A stretch of DNA of 64,000 nt, from contig CAJKGK010000002.1 of assembly GCA_905199445.1 (NCBI GenBank), forward strand, positions 1 to 64,000. The letters run 5' to 3'. Position 1 is the first letter of the stretch. Every line of letters starts with the position of its first letter. Below, in pieces: positions 16,438-25,066 of this stretch. The notes below the pieces were generated by a model. The model was not told the origin of the DNA. It searched no databases and saw nothing but the letters and a program-made list of their open reading frames with translations. Both the position numbers and the translations under genes were made by a program. This stretch comes from an uncultured Lachnospiraceae bacterium. GTDB lineage: Bacteria; Bacillota; Clostridia; Lachnospirales; Lachnospiraceae.

Positions 16438-16473
16438 GGGGCTTTTCCCTGTTGTTGGGAAAACCCCTTTTTT
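16438..16473 (+). terminator. Intrinsic terminator, plus strand
   Basis: GGGGCTTTTCCC and GGGAAAACCCC pair with one bulged C and are followed by six T. The nearest upstream plus-strand gene is the MarR regulator, so its transcript would cross the whole minus-strand DUF3343-like gene before stopping here. Confidence 0.8.
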
Positions 16474-16528
16474 ATATAAAAAAAGTTCCTGTACAAACAG
16501 TATAACACAAAAAATTATGATGAAATTA

Positions 16529-16556
16529 TTGATTTAATTGATTAAATATGTATAAT
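16529..16556 (+). promoter_or_regulatory. pckA promoter
   Basis: TTGATT (16529-16534) and TATAAT (16551-16556), spacing 16, about 100 bases before the pckA start in AT-rich DNA. Confidence 0.6.
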
Positions 16557-16657
16557 TAAGAAGGGGGAAGTGGGAAAAAATCCGCTTCTAAAAAAATATA
16601 TTGTTATTAAAGTTCCCATTAATTGATCGTATTATCAGAAAAGAGGAGAAATGTAGA

Positions 16658-18265
16658 ATGGCAGAAATTAATTTAAGCAAGTATGGCATTACTGACACTG
16701 TGGAAATTGTGCACAACCCTTCTTATGAATTGCTGTTTGAAGAAGAGACAAAAGCTGGTCTTGAAGGCTTCGAAAAAGGTCAGGAGAGTGAACTTGGTGC
16801 CGTTAATGTAATGACTGGTGAGTATACCGGACGTTCACCTAAGGATAAGTTTATCGTTGTCGATGAAAACTCAAAAGATACGGTATGGTGGACTTCTGAC
16901 GAATATAAGAATGATAATCATCCTGCAACAGAAGAAACATGGAACGCAGTTAAAGCGATTGCGCTTAAAGAGCTGTCCGGCAAAAAACTTTATGTTGTAG
17001 ATGCATTCTGCGGTGCTAACAAAGATACACGTATGGCTATCCGCTTTATTATGGAAGTTGCTTGGCAGGCACACTTTGTTAAAAACATGTTTATTCAGCC
17101 GACTGCTGAAGAACTTGAAACTTTTGAACCTGACTTTGTTGTTTACAATGCTTCCAAAGCAAAAGTTGAAAACTACAAAGAACTGGGCCTTAATTCCGAA
17201 ACCGCTGTAGTGTTCAACATTACAAGCCGTGAACAGGTTATCATCAATACATGGTACGGCGGAGAAATGAAAAAAGGTATGTTCTCTATGATGAACTATT
17301 ACCTGCCGTTAAAGGGTATTGCTTCCATGCACTGCTCCGCAAACACAGATATGAACGGTGAAAATACAGCTATTTTCTTCGGTCTTTCCGGTACAGGTAA
17401 GACAACACTTTCCACAGACCCGAAACGTCTCCTGATCGGTGATGACGAACACGGCTGGGATGATAACGGTGTATTTAACTTTGAAGGCGGATGCTATGCA
17501 AAGGTTATTAACCTGGATAAAGAATCCGAACCGGATATCTATAATGCAATCAAACGTAACGCACTTCTGGAAAATGTTACACTGGATGAAAACGGAAAGA
17601 TTGATTTTGACGATAAGAGCGTAACAGAAAATACCCGTGTTTCCTATCCGATTAATCATATTGACAACATTGTACGTCCGGTTTCCTCTGCTCCGGCTGC
17701 TAAGGAAGTTATCTTCCTTTCTGCGGATGCATTCGGCGTACTTCCTCCGGTTTCCATTCTGACACCGGAACAGACACAGTACTACTTCCTGTCTGGTTTT
17801 ACAGCTAAACTGGCTGGTACAGAACGTGGTATTACAGAACCTACACCGACATTCTCCGCATGCTTCGGACAGGCTTTCCTTGAACTGCATCCGACAAAAT
17901 ATGCTGAAGAGCTTGTAAAGAGAATGGAACAGAGCGGTGCCAAGGCTTATCTTGTAAACACAGGCTGGAATGGTACAGGCAAACGTATCTCCATTAAAGA
18001 TACAAGAGGTATCATTGATGCGATCCTCAGCGGAGATATCTTAAAAGCAGAAACAAAGACAATTCCTTACTTCAACATTGAAGTTCCTACAGCACTTCCA
18101 GGTGTTGATACAAATATCCTTGACCCGAGAGACACTTATGCGGATGTTTCCGAATGGGAAACAAAGGCTAAAGACCTGGCTCAGAGATTTATCAAGAACT
18201 TTGCTAAATACGAAGGCAACGAAGCCGGAAAGGCTCTTGTCAGCGCAGGTCCTCAGGTTAAATAA
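16658..18265 (+). CDS. pckA: Phosphoenolpyruvate carboxykinase (ATP)
   Basis: PckA interconverts oxaloacetate plus ATP with PEP, CO2 and ADP; in anaerobes it often runs in the CO2-fixing direction toward succinate or amino acids. The 535-residue protein shows TGRSPKDKFIV (substrate loop), the kinase-1a P-loop FFGLSGTGKTTLS near residue 250, the metal-binding GDDEHGWDDNGVFNFEGGCYAK and NTGWNGTGKRI. The start at 16658 has AGAGGAGA upstream. Codon choice is strongly biased toward a few codons, as expected for a highly expressed enzyme. A strong terminator follows. Confidence 0.97.
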   Translation: MAEINLSKYGITDTVEIVHNPSYELLFEEETKAGLEGFEKGQESELGAVNVMTGEYTGRSPKDKFIVVDENSKDTVWWTSDEYKNDNHPATEETWNAVKAIALKELSGKKLYVVDAFCGANKDTRMAIRFIMEVAWQAHFVKNMFIQPTAEELETFEPDFVVYNASKAKVENYKELGLNSETAVVFNITSREQVIINTWYGGEMKKGMFSMMNYYLPLKGIASMHCSANTDMNGENTAIFFGLSGTGKTTLSTDPKRLLIGDDEHGWDDNGVFNFEGGCYAKVINLDKESEPDIYNAIKRNALLENVTLDENGKIDFDDKSVTENTRVSYPINHIDNIVRPVSSAPAAKEVIFLSADAFGVLPPVSILTPEQTQYYFLSGFTAKLAGTERGITEPTPTFSACFGQAFLELHPTKYAEELVKRMEQSGAKAYLVNTGWNGTGKRISIKDTRGIIDAILSGDILKAETKTIPYFNIEVPTALPGVDTNILDPRDTYADVSEWETKAKDLAQRFIKNFAKYEGNEAGKALVSAGPQVK

Positions 18266-18277
18266 TTAAAAAATCAG

Positions 18278-18318
18278 AAACTGCCCCTGCCGGGAAACCG
18301 GCGGAGGCAGTTTTTTTT
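18278..18318 (+). terminator. pckA terminator
   Basis: AAACTGCCCCTGCCGG and CCGGCGGAGGCAGTTT pair, with a run of eight T. Confidence 0.92.
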
Positions 18319-18454
18319 CGATCTGCTTCGGTTTATGGAGATTTTCTCCAAAAAGTCTTGAATCGCTGTGAAATGTTGTTAGAATAGGAAGTGATTTGTG
18401 ATGTTCACCTTGGTCTGTGGACATGAACAGCGATTCAGACAGGAGGCATATGTT

Positions 18455-18991
18455 TTGATAGGCGGATCAGAGAGAAGAAAAGAAATTGTCAGGCTGATAC
18501 AGGAAAGTGAAAAGCCGGTGCCAGCCAAAGCTCTGGCGGCCCGCTATAATGTGAGCCGCCAGGTGATTGTACAGGATATTGCTTTAATCCGGGCAGCCGG
18601 TTATGATATTATTTCTACCAATCGGGGGTATATTTCCGGTGACCCGGTATGTGAAGTGCGGGTATTTAAAGTACAGCATACGGATGAACAGATGGAAGAG
18701 GAACTGCGCACTATTGTGGATTTAGGCGGATGCGTGGATAATGTGATGGTCAATCATAAGGTATATGGTCATATGGAAGCTGAGCTGAATATTAATTCCA
18801 GAAGAAAAGTTGAACTTTTTATGAAAGATATCCGGAGCGGAAAATCCAGACCGTTAAAAAATATTACATCCGATTATCATTACCACAAAGTCAGTGGGGA
18901 CAATGAGGAAGTTCTGGATATGATCCAGGATGCATTGCAGAAAAAAGGTTTTCTTGTGAATCAGAATTCACCTGAAAATCATGGCCGATAA
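18455..18991 (+). CDS. niaR: NiaR-type niacin-responsive repressor (HTH + 3H domain)
   Basis: The 178-residue protein has an N-terminal HTH_11 domain (RRKEIVRLIQESEKPVPAKALAARYNVSRQVIVQDIALIR) and a C-terminal 3H domain with its three conserved histidines (KVQHTDEQ, VNHKVYGH, DYHYHKV). NiaR uses nicotinic acid as corepressor and controls NAD synthesis or niacin uptake genes; none are adjacent. The start is TTG at 18455, eight bases after AGGAGG; an in-frame ATG at 18398 lacks a ribosome site. It is followed by an unrelated TTG-start gene after 20 bases. Confidence 0.88.
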   Translation: MIGGSERRKEIVRLIQESEKPVPAKALAARYNVSRQVIVQDIALIRAAGYDIISTNRGYISGDPVCEVRVFKVQHTDEQMEEELRTIVDLGGCVDNVMVNHKVYGHMEAELNINSRRKVELFMKDIRSGKSRPLKNITSDYHYHKVSGDNEEVLDMIQDALQKKGFLVNQNSPENHGR

Positions 18992-19011
18992 GATTTTGGA
19001 GGTATGGTGCG

Positions 19012-21513
19012 TTGGACAAAAAACAGGAACTAAGGACTCAAAAGGACGGGGGAAGTCTGTCTGCCCTGCATCAGGATCAGGAATTTGAGTTTGTCATATT
19101 AAGAAAAAATGATACAGGCAACTTGTGGTATGCTGGTCTGGAAATTATTTTCGTTTTGATGGGCAGTGGAACTTTATATGAGCTTGACGGGACGTCTGTA
19201 TATTCGGTTAAAGAAGGGGATATTTTTGTCATCAATAGCTTTTGTATGAGACAACTGGATTTAGAGGATGGGGCATCGGCTATTGCGCTTCGTATATCAT
19301 CTTCCTTTATTACGGCCATCAGCCCGGAAACAGCGAATCTTTATATTAATTGCAAGTCGTTTTTACATGCCCAGGACCGACAGGAAAATTTTGATATTCT
19401 CCGCCGGGATTTTGCCCGGGCATTCAGCGCTTATTATAAAAATGAATCCGGCCGTTCAGTTTATTTGAGAACAAAAATTTCGGTATTGCTGGATGATTTG
19501 ATTCGTTGCTTTATGGAGGACGCACCTCAATTGAGAAATGAATCCGGCCGGGAGCGGCTGCGTCTTGCGATTGAATATATTCAGGCAAATTTTCGGGAAA
19601 ATATTACACTGGATGATCTGGCTGAACGGACATTTTTAAGTAAAACTTATATTTCCCACAGCTTTCAAAAATATCTGGGGATTTCTTTTACCGGTTATCT
19701 GACGATGGTGCGTCTTGCCCATGCACAAACCCTTCTTGGAGGGAAGAACACGGTGACAGACATTGCCTATGAGAGCGGATTTTCCAGTGCGAATGCTATG
19801 ATTAAGGCATTTAAACACTATCGGGGAAGTACGCCCGGAGCCTACAGGCGGCGAATTGAGTCTGAAAAAGAGATGAATCGTGAGGCCTCATGTATGGCGG
19901 AAATCGGTTTTTCCAATGTGTTTGCCTCTTTGCTTAAGTATATGGATGAAGCAAAGACAACAAGACGTACCAGTCAGGAAAAGGCTTATGAAATCTCCAT
20001 GGATCTTAAAGAGCCGGATACACCCTACCATAACAGCTGGCGGAAGATCATTAATGCAGGTTATGCCAAAGATTTAATGAATGGCACTTTGCAGAAACAA
20101 ATCCGAAAGGTACAAAAGAAAATCGGTTTTAGGTATATCCGAATCAAAGGAATCCTGGATGATGACATGGGGGTTTATGTCAGAGATATTCTGGGGCAGA
20201 TAAATCCCAATTATACCTACGTGGATGAGGTTATTGATTTTATTCTTTCGGTTGAGGCCAGGCCGGCCATAGAGCTGGGGCATATGCCAGGTGCCCTGGC
20301 GGCGAATCATTGTAAGCTGTCCATGAGAAATTTCTTCATTTCTCCGGCTTCGGATCTTAAAGCATGGCAGGACCTGGTGCAGGGGCTTATGGAACATCTG
20401 TGTCAGCGATACGGTGCCGAAGAAATGGGAAAATGGGTGATCGAACCATGGATTTCACCGGGTTACGGAGACATGGGCGCCTTTTCTTTTGAAGTGTATA
20501 CAGACCATTATCTTGCTTCTTACAAAGCAATCAGATCTGTGTGCCCATCCATAAAAATCATGGGCCCTGGGGGAGAACCCGCATCGTCAGAAATGTCGGA
20601 TTTTTTTGATATGTGTATTGCACATGACTGTATGCCGGATATTATATCTTTAAAGCTTTTTTCGGCGGTTAACCCGGGAGAAGAAAATAGCGGTCTCAAA
20701 CTGATTGGGAATAATGAAAGCTTTTACATGGCTGTCAGCGGTGACGAAAAGTATCTGAAAAAAATGTACAAAAAAGCATGTCAGATCAGTGAAAGGGAAG
20801 GTTTTCCAGGCCTTCCCGTGATGATCAGTGAATGGAGTAATAATATATGGCAGAGGGATCTGTGCAATGATACCTGCTATAAATCTGCCTATATTTTCAA
20901 GTCCGTCATTGAAAATGGATCATTATATGACGGTATGGGCTATTTTGCCATCAGTGACCAAATGGATGAGGTGCCGCCGGTGGCCGGCCTTTTTCATGGT
21001 GGGTTTGGCCTGTTTGCCAAATATAATTTACCAAAGAGCGGATTTCGGGCCATGGAATTGTTAAGCGCCATGGGTGATCGGCTTGTGCTTCAGACAGAGG
21101 GGTGTCTGATTACGGCCACGGATGATCAGATTCAGATTTTTTTATATAATTATTGTCATTATGATTTATTATATCGGTACCGGCATACGATTAATATTTC
21201 ACTGACAGACCGGTACCGGGTGTTTAATGAATCTTATTTTCGATCTTACAACATTTCCGTGAAAAATCTTTGCCCCGGGATTCATACGGTGAGACAATAC
21301 CGGATCAGTCCGGAAGGCGGCAGTGTTTATGATGCCTGGGTGAAGATGGGGGCACCTGAAAAACCAACAGAATACGAACAAAAACAACTAAAAGCCCTGT
21401 CCGGACCTGAATATTATACCCAAAATATGGAGACTGACGGAACCCTTTTGCTGCAGGCGGGATTGGTTGCCCATGAGGTTCGTCTGATTACCGTTGAGAA
21501 AAATAGCATTTAA
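19012..21513 (+). CDS. AraC-family regulator fused to a GH39-like (beta-xylosidase) domain
   Basis: The 833-residue protein begins with a cupin-like sensor (about residues 20-130), then two AraC helix-turn-helix motifs (about 185-285: ITLDDLAERTFLSKTYISHSFQKYLG and VTDIAYESGFSSANAMIKAFKHYRG). From residue 330 it continues as a GH39-type TIM barrel and beta sandwich. The expected acid/base Glu is in WVIEPW near 477, where families usually have Asn-Glu-Pro, and the nucleophile Glu in ISEWSN near 606. The barrel probably senses or hydrolyses a xylo-oligosaccharide and the N-terminus regulates the neighbouring sugar genes. The start is TTG, eight bases after TGGAGGT. Confidence 0.85.
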   Translation: MDKKQELRTQKDGGSLSALHQDQEFEFVILRKNDTGNLWYAGLEIIFVLMGSGTLYELDGTSVYSVKEGDIFVINSFCMRQLDLEDGASAIALRISSSFITAISPETANLYINCKSFLHAQDRQENFDILRRDFARAFSAYYKNESGRSVYLRTKISVLLDDLIRCFMEDAPQLRNESGRERLRLAIEYIQANFRENITLDDLAERTFLSKTYISHSFQKYLGISFTGYLTMVRLAHAQTLLGGKNTVTDIAYESGFSSANAMIKAFKHYRGSTPGAYRRRIESEKEMNREASCMAEIGFSNVFASLLKYMDEAKTTRRTSQEKAYEISMDLKEPDTPYHNSWRKIINAGYAKDLMNGTLQKQIRKVQKKIGFRYIRIKGILDDDMGVYVRDILGQINPNYTYVDEVIDFILSVEARPAIELGHMPGALAANHCKLSMRNFFISPASDLKAWQDLVQGLMEHLCQRYGAEEMGKWVIEPWISPGYGDMGAFSFEVYTDHYLASYKAIRSVCPSIKIMGPGGEPASSEMSDFFDMCIAHDCMPDIISLKLFSAVNPGEENSGLKLIGNNESFYMAVSGDEKYLKKMYKKACQISEREGFPGLPVMISEWSNNIWQRDLCNDTCYKSAYIFKSVIENGSLYDGMGYFAISDQMDEVPPVAGLFHGGFGLFAKYNLPKSGFRAMELLSAMGDRLVLQTEGCLITATDDQIQIFLYNYCHYDLLYRYRHTINISLTDRYRVFNESYFRSYNISVKNLCPGIHTVRQYRISPEGGSVYDAWVKMGAPEKPTEYEQKQLKALSGPEYYTQNMETDGTLLLQAGLVAHEVRLITVEKNSI

Positions 21514-21546
21514 TGAATTTTCAGACTGCTGAAAACAGATAAAATG

Positions 21547-21597
21547 AAAGACAGAAATAGTGCATATTGTTACAAATATCCTATTTCTGTCTTTTTT
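21547..21597 (+). terminator. Terminator after AraC-GH39 gene
   Basis: AAAGACAGAAATAG pairs with CTATTTCTGTCTTT around a 20-base loop, followed by T. Confidence 0.88.
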
Positions 21598-21749
21598 ATA
21601 TGCAAAATATGCCTTTGTATTTTTAGGAGAACAAGGGGAATTTCCTTGGTGGACAAATAAAAGTGATATAAAAAATGAAATAAATATATAATAAAATATA
21701 CAAAATGACTATAATTGAAACAGAGAAACAAATAGAAGGGGGACTTAAC

Positions 21750-23141
21750 ATGTCAGAGAAAACTGTAAAATCTGCGTCCAGTCAACATGTGGAGAAGATC
21801 GGTACCTTTGAAAAGATCGCTTATGGGGGCGGGGATCTGGCCAGTAACCTGATCCTGGTGCTGACATCAACTTTTGTAACATTTTTCTATACGGACGCTC
21901 TTGGCCTGAATGCGGCCATTATCGGAAGCATTATGATGTTTTCACGTCTGGCCGATGGTGTGACGGATATGCTCATGGGCTATGTCATGGACCGTGTCCG
22001 CACAAAATACGGAAAGGCAAGACCATGGCTGTTATGGCTGGCTGTTCCTATTGCCATAGCAACGGTTCTTGTATTCCTTGTTCCGAACACAGGGGACTTT
22101 GGTAAATATGTGTATGTGACAATCACGTATAATCTTGTAACAACATTTTTGTATACAATGATTAATATTCCTTATGGGGCTCTGACATCTTTGATGAGCC
22201 GTGATCAGAACCAGCGTACAGTGATTAATATTTTCCGTATGCTGATGGCTCAGATCGGTTCTTTGATCATTAATGCCGGAACACTGCCTCTTGTCAACGC
22301 TATGGGCGGCAGCAGCAACCAGAAAAGCTGGATCATTGTATCCGTGATTTATGGTATTATTGCGGCTGCACTGTTTTTCCTTTGCTTTGCAAAAACAAAG
22401 GAAAGAGTTCGGGTTTCCATGGAACAAAAGGAAACCATTGGTTTTGTAAAATCCTTTAAATTAATTATGAAAAACAACTGCTGGCTGTTATTGGTCGGTG
22501 TCTGGGTAAGTATGGCACTTGGTATGACTTTCAGCGGCAGCGTGGCAACTTATTATGCCAAATATGTCCTGGAAAATGAAAATGTAGCCGGTATTTTAAA
22601 TTCAGCGGCAATTTTACCGGTCATTATTCTGATGGGTTTTGTAGCGCCCCTGAGTAAACGTTATGGTAAGCGTAATGTGGCGCTTGTGGGCAGTGTGATC
22701 AGCCTTGTGGCTCAGGTTGCCATGCTGATTAATCCAACCAGCACAACATGGCTGCTGATCTGCTCCCTTCTTAAAGGTGTGGGAAGTGCCGCACTTTCAG
22801 GAACCTTATTTGCCATGGTTGCGGATACAATCGAATACGGACAGTGGAAGACCGGAACCCGTGTTGAAGGCATGTTGTATTCCAGTACAACCTTTGGTGC
22901 AAAAATCGGTGCCGGCGTGGGAAGCGCCGTAGCGCTTGGTATTTTAGGCGCCGCCGGTTATGACGGACTGGCAGCCGTACAGACCGCAGGTGCGTTAAGT
23001 GCCATTAAAAACATGTATATACTTGCGCCGATCCCATTCCTTATTCTGATTCCTGTTTTCTATGCTTTTTATAAACTGGATAAGATTTATCCAAAGGTAA
23101 TGGCAGATCTGGAGGAACGTGAAAAAGCCGGAAAACAATGA
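21750..23141 (+). CDS. GPH-family sugar:cation symporter (MelB/XynP-like)
   Basis: The 463-residue, twelve-helix protein starts with KIAYGGGDLASNLILVLTSTF and has the GPH cation-site segment LADGVTDMLMGYVMDR, including the Asp pair, with TKYGKARPWLLW directly after it. Related proteins import melibiose, lactose, glucuronides or xylosides with Na+ or H+. The regulator and esterase on either side favour a plant-derived oligosaccharide. AAGGGGGAC precedes the ATG at 21750; 15 in-frame codons further upstream are unlikely to be used. The esterase follows after 51 bases, probably in the same operon. Confidence 0.9.
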   Translation: MSEKTVKSASSQHVEKIGTFEKIAYGGGDLASNLILVLTSTFVTFFYTDALGLNAAIIGSIMMFSRLADGVTDMLMGYVMDRVRTKYGKARPWLLWLAVPIAIATVLVFLVPNTGDFGKYVYVTITYNLVTTFLYTMINIPYGALTSLMSRDQNQRTVINIFRMLMAQIGSLIINAGTLPLVNAMGGSSNQKSWIIVSVIYGIIAAALFFLCFAKTKERVRVSMEQKETIGFVKSFKLIMKNNCWLLLVGVWVSMALGMTFSGSVATYYAKYVLENENVAGILNSAAILPVIILMGFVAPLSKRYGKRNVALVGSVISLVAQVAMLINPTSTTWLLICSLLKGVGSAALSGTLFAMVADTIEYGQWKTGTRVEGMLYSSTTFGAKIGAGVGSAVALGILGAAGYDGLAAVQTAGALSAIKNMYILAPIPFLILIPVFYAFYKLDKIYPKVMADLEEREKAGKQ

Positions 23142-23192
23142 AAAATGATGAAAAACAGTAAAACAATCATTAATAAATAGGAGGTCCATAAT

Positions 23193-24752
23193 ATGGCAAG
23201 AAATTTTAATTATGATGATGTGCCTGCTGTGAAGACTCAGGCAGGACTTTTAAAAGGTTATTCCATGGATAATATTTATATTTTTAAGGGCATCCCTTAC
23301 GCACAGGCCAAACGTTTTCAGATGCCTGAGCCGGTGACACCGTGGGCAGGCGTTCGTGATGCAACTTCCTATGGTTTTGTATGTCCCCTTTTAAATCAGG
23401 AAACACCTAACGGCGAGCTTTTGGTGCCTCACAGATACTGGCCTCAGAGCGAGGACTGCCAGAATCTGAACGTATGGACCAAATCTTTGGATGAAAGTGC
23501 TAAAAAGCCGGTTATTGTATGGCTTCACGGCGGCGGTTACTCTGCGGGATCCTCCATTGAGCAGATTGCCTATGACGGCTATAATATGTGCGATGCGGGC
23601 GACATGGTTGTCGTATCCGTTAACCACAGACTGAATATAATTGGGTATATGGATCTTTCGCCTTACGGGGAAAAATATAAAAACTCTGCAAATGCCGGAC
23701 ATGCCGATCTGGTTGCAGCCCTGAAATGGGTGCATGAAAATATTGCTGCTTTTGGCGGAGACCCGGAAAATGTTACAATTTTCGGACAGTCCGGCGGCGG
23801 TATGAAGGTCACAGATTTAATGCAGATTCCTGAAGCTGACGGCCTGTTTCATAAAGGATTTGTTATGAGTGGTGTCACAAAACCCGGTTTTATGCCGCCG
23901 CAACAGGGGGACGGACGTGAGATTGCAGAAGCACTGTTAAAAGAACTGGGCTTTGAGGCCGGAGATGTGGAAAAACTGGAAACTGTTCCTTATGTGGATC
24001 TGGCAAGGGCATATAACAAAGTCAGCCCGGCTCTGGCCATGAAGGGTGTTTATATCGGCGGAGGCCCGAAAGTGGATGATTATTACTATGGAAATCCTCT
24101 GGAAACTGCTTACAGAGATCATGCCTATGATATTCCGCTGCTGGTAGGCACGGTTTTCGGCGAATTTTCCTTCAGACCTCAGACCTGGAAAAAGGCTGAC
24201 CTGACACCGGAGGAAACCGAGGCCATCGTCGAACAGGCATATAAGGGACATGGACATGAAATGATCGAGAAATTTAAAGCAGCTTATCCGGATAAACATC
24301 CTGTGGATGCTATTTGTCTGGACCGGGCCATGCGTGCAGCTACAAAAGATCTGGCTGCCCTTCACGCTAAAGGCCAAAAGGCACCGACGTGGCTTTATAA
24401 CTTCACTCTGGAATTTCCGTTCCAGTATGACAAAATCGCATGGCACTGTTCGGATATTCCGTTTGTATTTAAAAATACAGATAAAGTGGAAATCTGTAAT
24501 ATTCCTGGTGTTTCCGATGAACTGGAAAATCAGATTTTTGGTGCAGTGGCTGCATTTGCAAAGTCCGGAAATCCAAACCATGAAGGTCTGCCCCAGTGGC
24601 TGCCGGTGACACCTGAAGATGAACCGACCATGATCTTTGACCGTAAATGTGAGGTGCGCCATAATTATGACGATGATCTGTTTAAATTTGTTGACGAAGT
24701 CCTTCCGCCATTCAGCATGATGGATTTGTTTGGACAGGATGTGCAGCATTGA
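23193..24752 (+). CDS. Type-B carboxylesterase
   Basis: The 519-residue alpha/beta hydrolase shows the oxyanion segment VIVWLHGGGYSAGS and the nucleophile elbow FGQSGGGMKV with Ser near residue 199. A late WHCSDIPFVF holds a His in the place of the catalytic base. It would cleave acyl esters, here perhaps acetyl or aromatic groups on hemicellulose fragments brought in by the preceding porter; that is inference from position. The usual PPxGxLRW block after IPYA is replaced by a shorter AKRFQMPEPV, so it belongs to a divergent branch. AGGAGG precedes the ATG. No signal peptide is seen, so it is likely cytosolic. Confidence 0.88.
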   Translation: MARNFNYDDVPAVKTQAGLLKGYSMDNIYIFKGIPYAQAKRFQMPEPVTPWAGVRDATSYGFVCPLLNQETPNGELLVPHRYWPQSEDCQNLNVWTKSLDESAKKPVIVWLHGGGYSAGSSIEQIAYDGYNMCDAGDMVVVSVNHRLNIIGYMDLSPYGEKYKNSANAGHADLVAALKWVHENIAAFGGDPENVTIFGQSGGGMKVTDLMQIPEADGLFHKGFVMSGVTKPGFMPPQQGDGREIAEALLKELGFEAGDVEKLETVPYVDLARAYNKVSPALAMKGVYIGGGPKVDDYYYGNPLETAYRDHAYDIPLLVGTVFGEFSFRPQTWKKADLTPEETEAIVEQAYKGHGHEMIEKFKAAYPDKHPVDAICLDRAMRAATKDLAALHAKGQKAPTWLYNFTLEFPFQYDKIAWHCSDIPFVFKNTDKVEICNIPGVSDELENQIFGAVAAFAKSGNPNHEGLPQWLPVTPEDEPTMIFDRKCEVRHNYDDDLFKFVDEVLPPFSMMDLFGQDVQH

Positions 24753-24780
24753 AGTAAAATATAACTAAATAAAATTTATA

Positions 24781-24832
24781 AAAAAGTCCTATGAATCGGA
24801 TATGATCATCTTCCGTTTTATGGGACTTTTTT
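24781..24832 (+). terminator. Terminator after the esterase gene
   Basis: AAAAAGTCC(T) pairs with GGGACTTTTTT, with inner ATGAATCGGA/TTCCGTTTTAT pairing. The end of the stem is the T run. Confidence 0.85.
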
Positions 24833-24854
24833 GATGAGTTTGGCAGTTAAATAT

Positions 24855-24928
24855 GGTATAATGATTGCACAAAGTGCAGTCCAAGCTGATTTCATCAGCT
24901 TGCCGTCACATACGTGACGGATTATACC
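24855..24928 (+). repeat. Promoter-proximal hairpin element, copy A
   Basis: An extended -10 box (TGGTATAAT, TATAAT at 24857-24862) is followed by hairpin 1 (24864-24880, 7-bp stem, AAA loop), hairpin 2 (24883-24901, AAGCTGA/TCAGCTT) and a third hairpin CCGTCAC-ATAC-GTGACGG (about 24903-24920). GGTATAAT at 24855 is mirrored by ATTATACC at 24921-24928. Bases 24855-24901 recur with two changes at 56020-56066. Further downstream come CAAGCCACGGCTTG and GCCCTGTGGGC, two more small hairpins. Confidence 0.75.
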
Positions 24929-24985
24929 GGCAAGCCACGGCTTGAAAAGTCAATGCCCTGTGGGCGCTTCCTTTTCTGCGCGCGT

Positions 24986-25042
24986 GGTATAATGATTGCA
25001 CATAAGCGATTTCTGCGTAACCGCAAAAATTCGCTGACCATG
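24986..25042 (+). promoter_or_regulatory. Second promoter of the phosphatase gene with the shared core (copy C)
   Basis: The 16 bases GGTATAATGATTGCAC match copy A exactly, including the extended -10 (TATAAT at 24988-24993). Then the sequence diverges into its own hairpin, GCGATTTCTGCG-TAAC-CGCAAAAATTCGC, before the ribosome site of the gene at 25067. Confidence 0.65.
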
Positions 25043-25066
25043 GAAATTTTAATATGAGGTGATTTG

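Noticed and set aside
17309..17890. Minus-strand open frame of 193 codons opposite pckA
   Set aside because: It is a Cys-rich shadow of a strongly codon-biased gene, with no ribosome site or family match.
23937..24749. Long minus-strand open frame of 270 codons opposite the esterase gene
   Set aside because: It is the complement of a well-supported esterase, has no recognisable domain and its composition follows the other strand's codon pattern.
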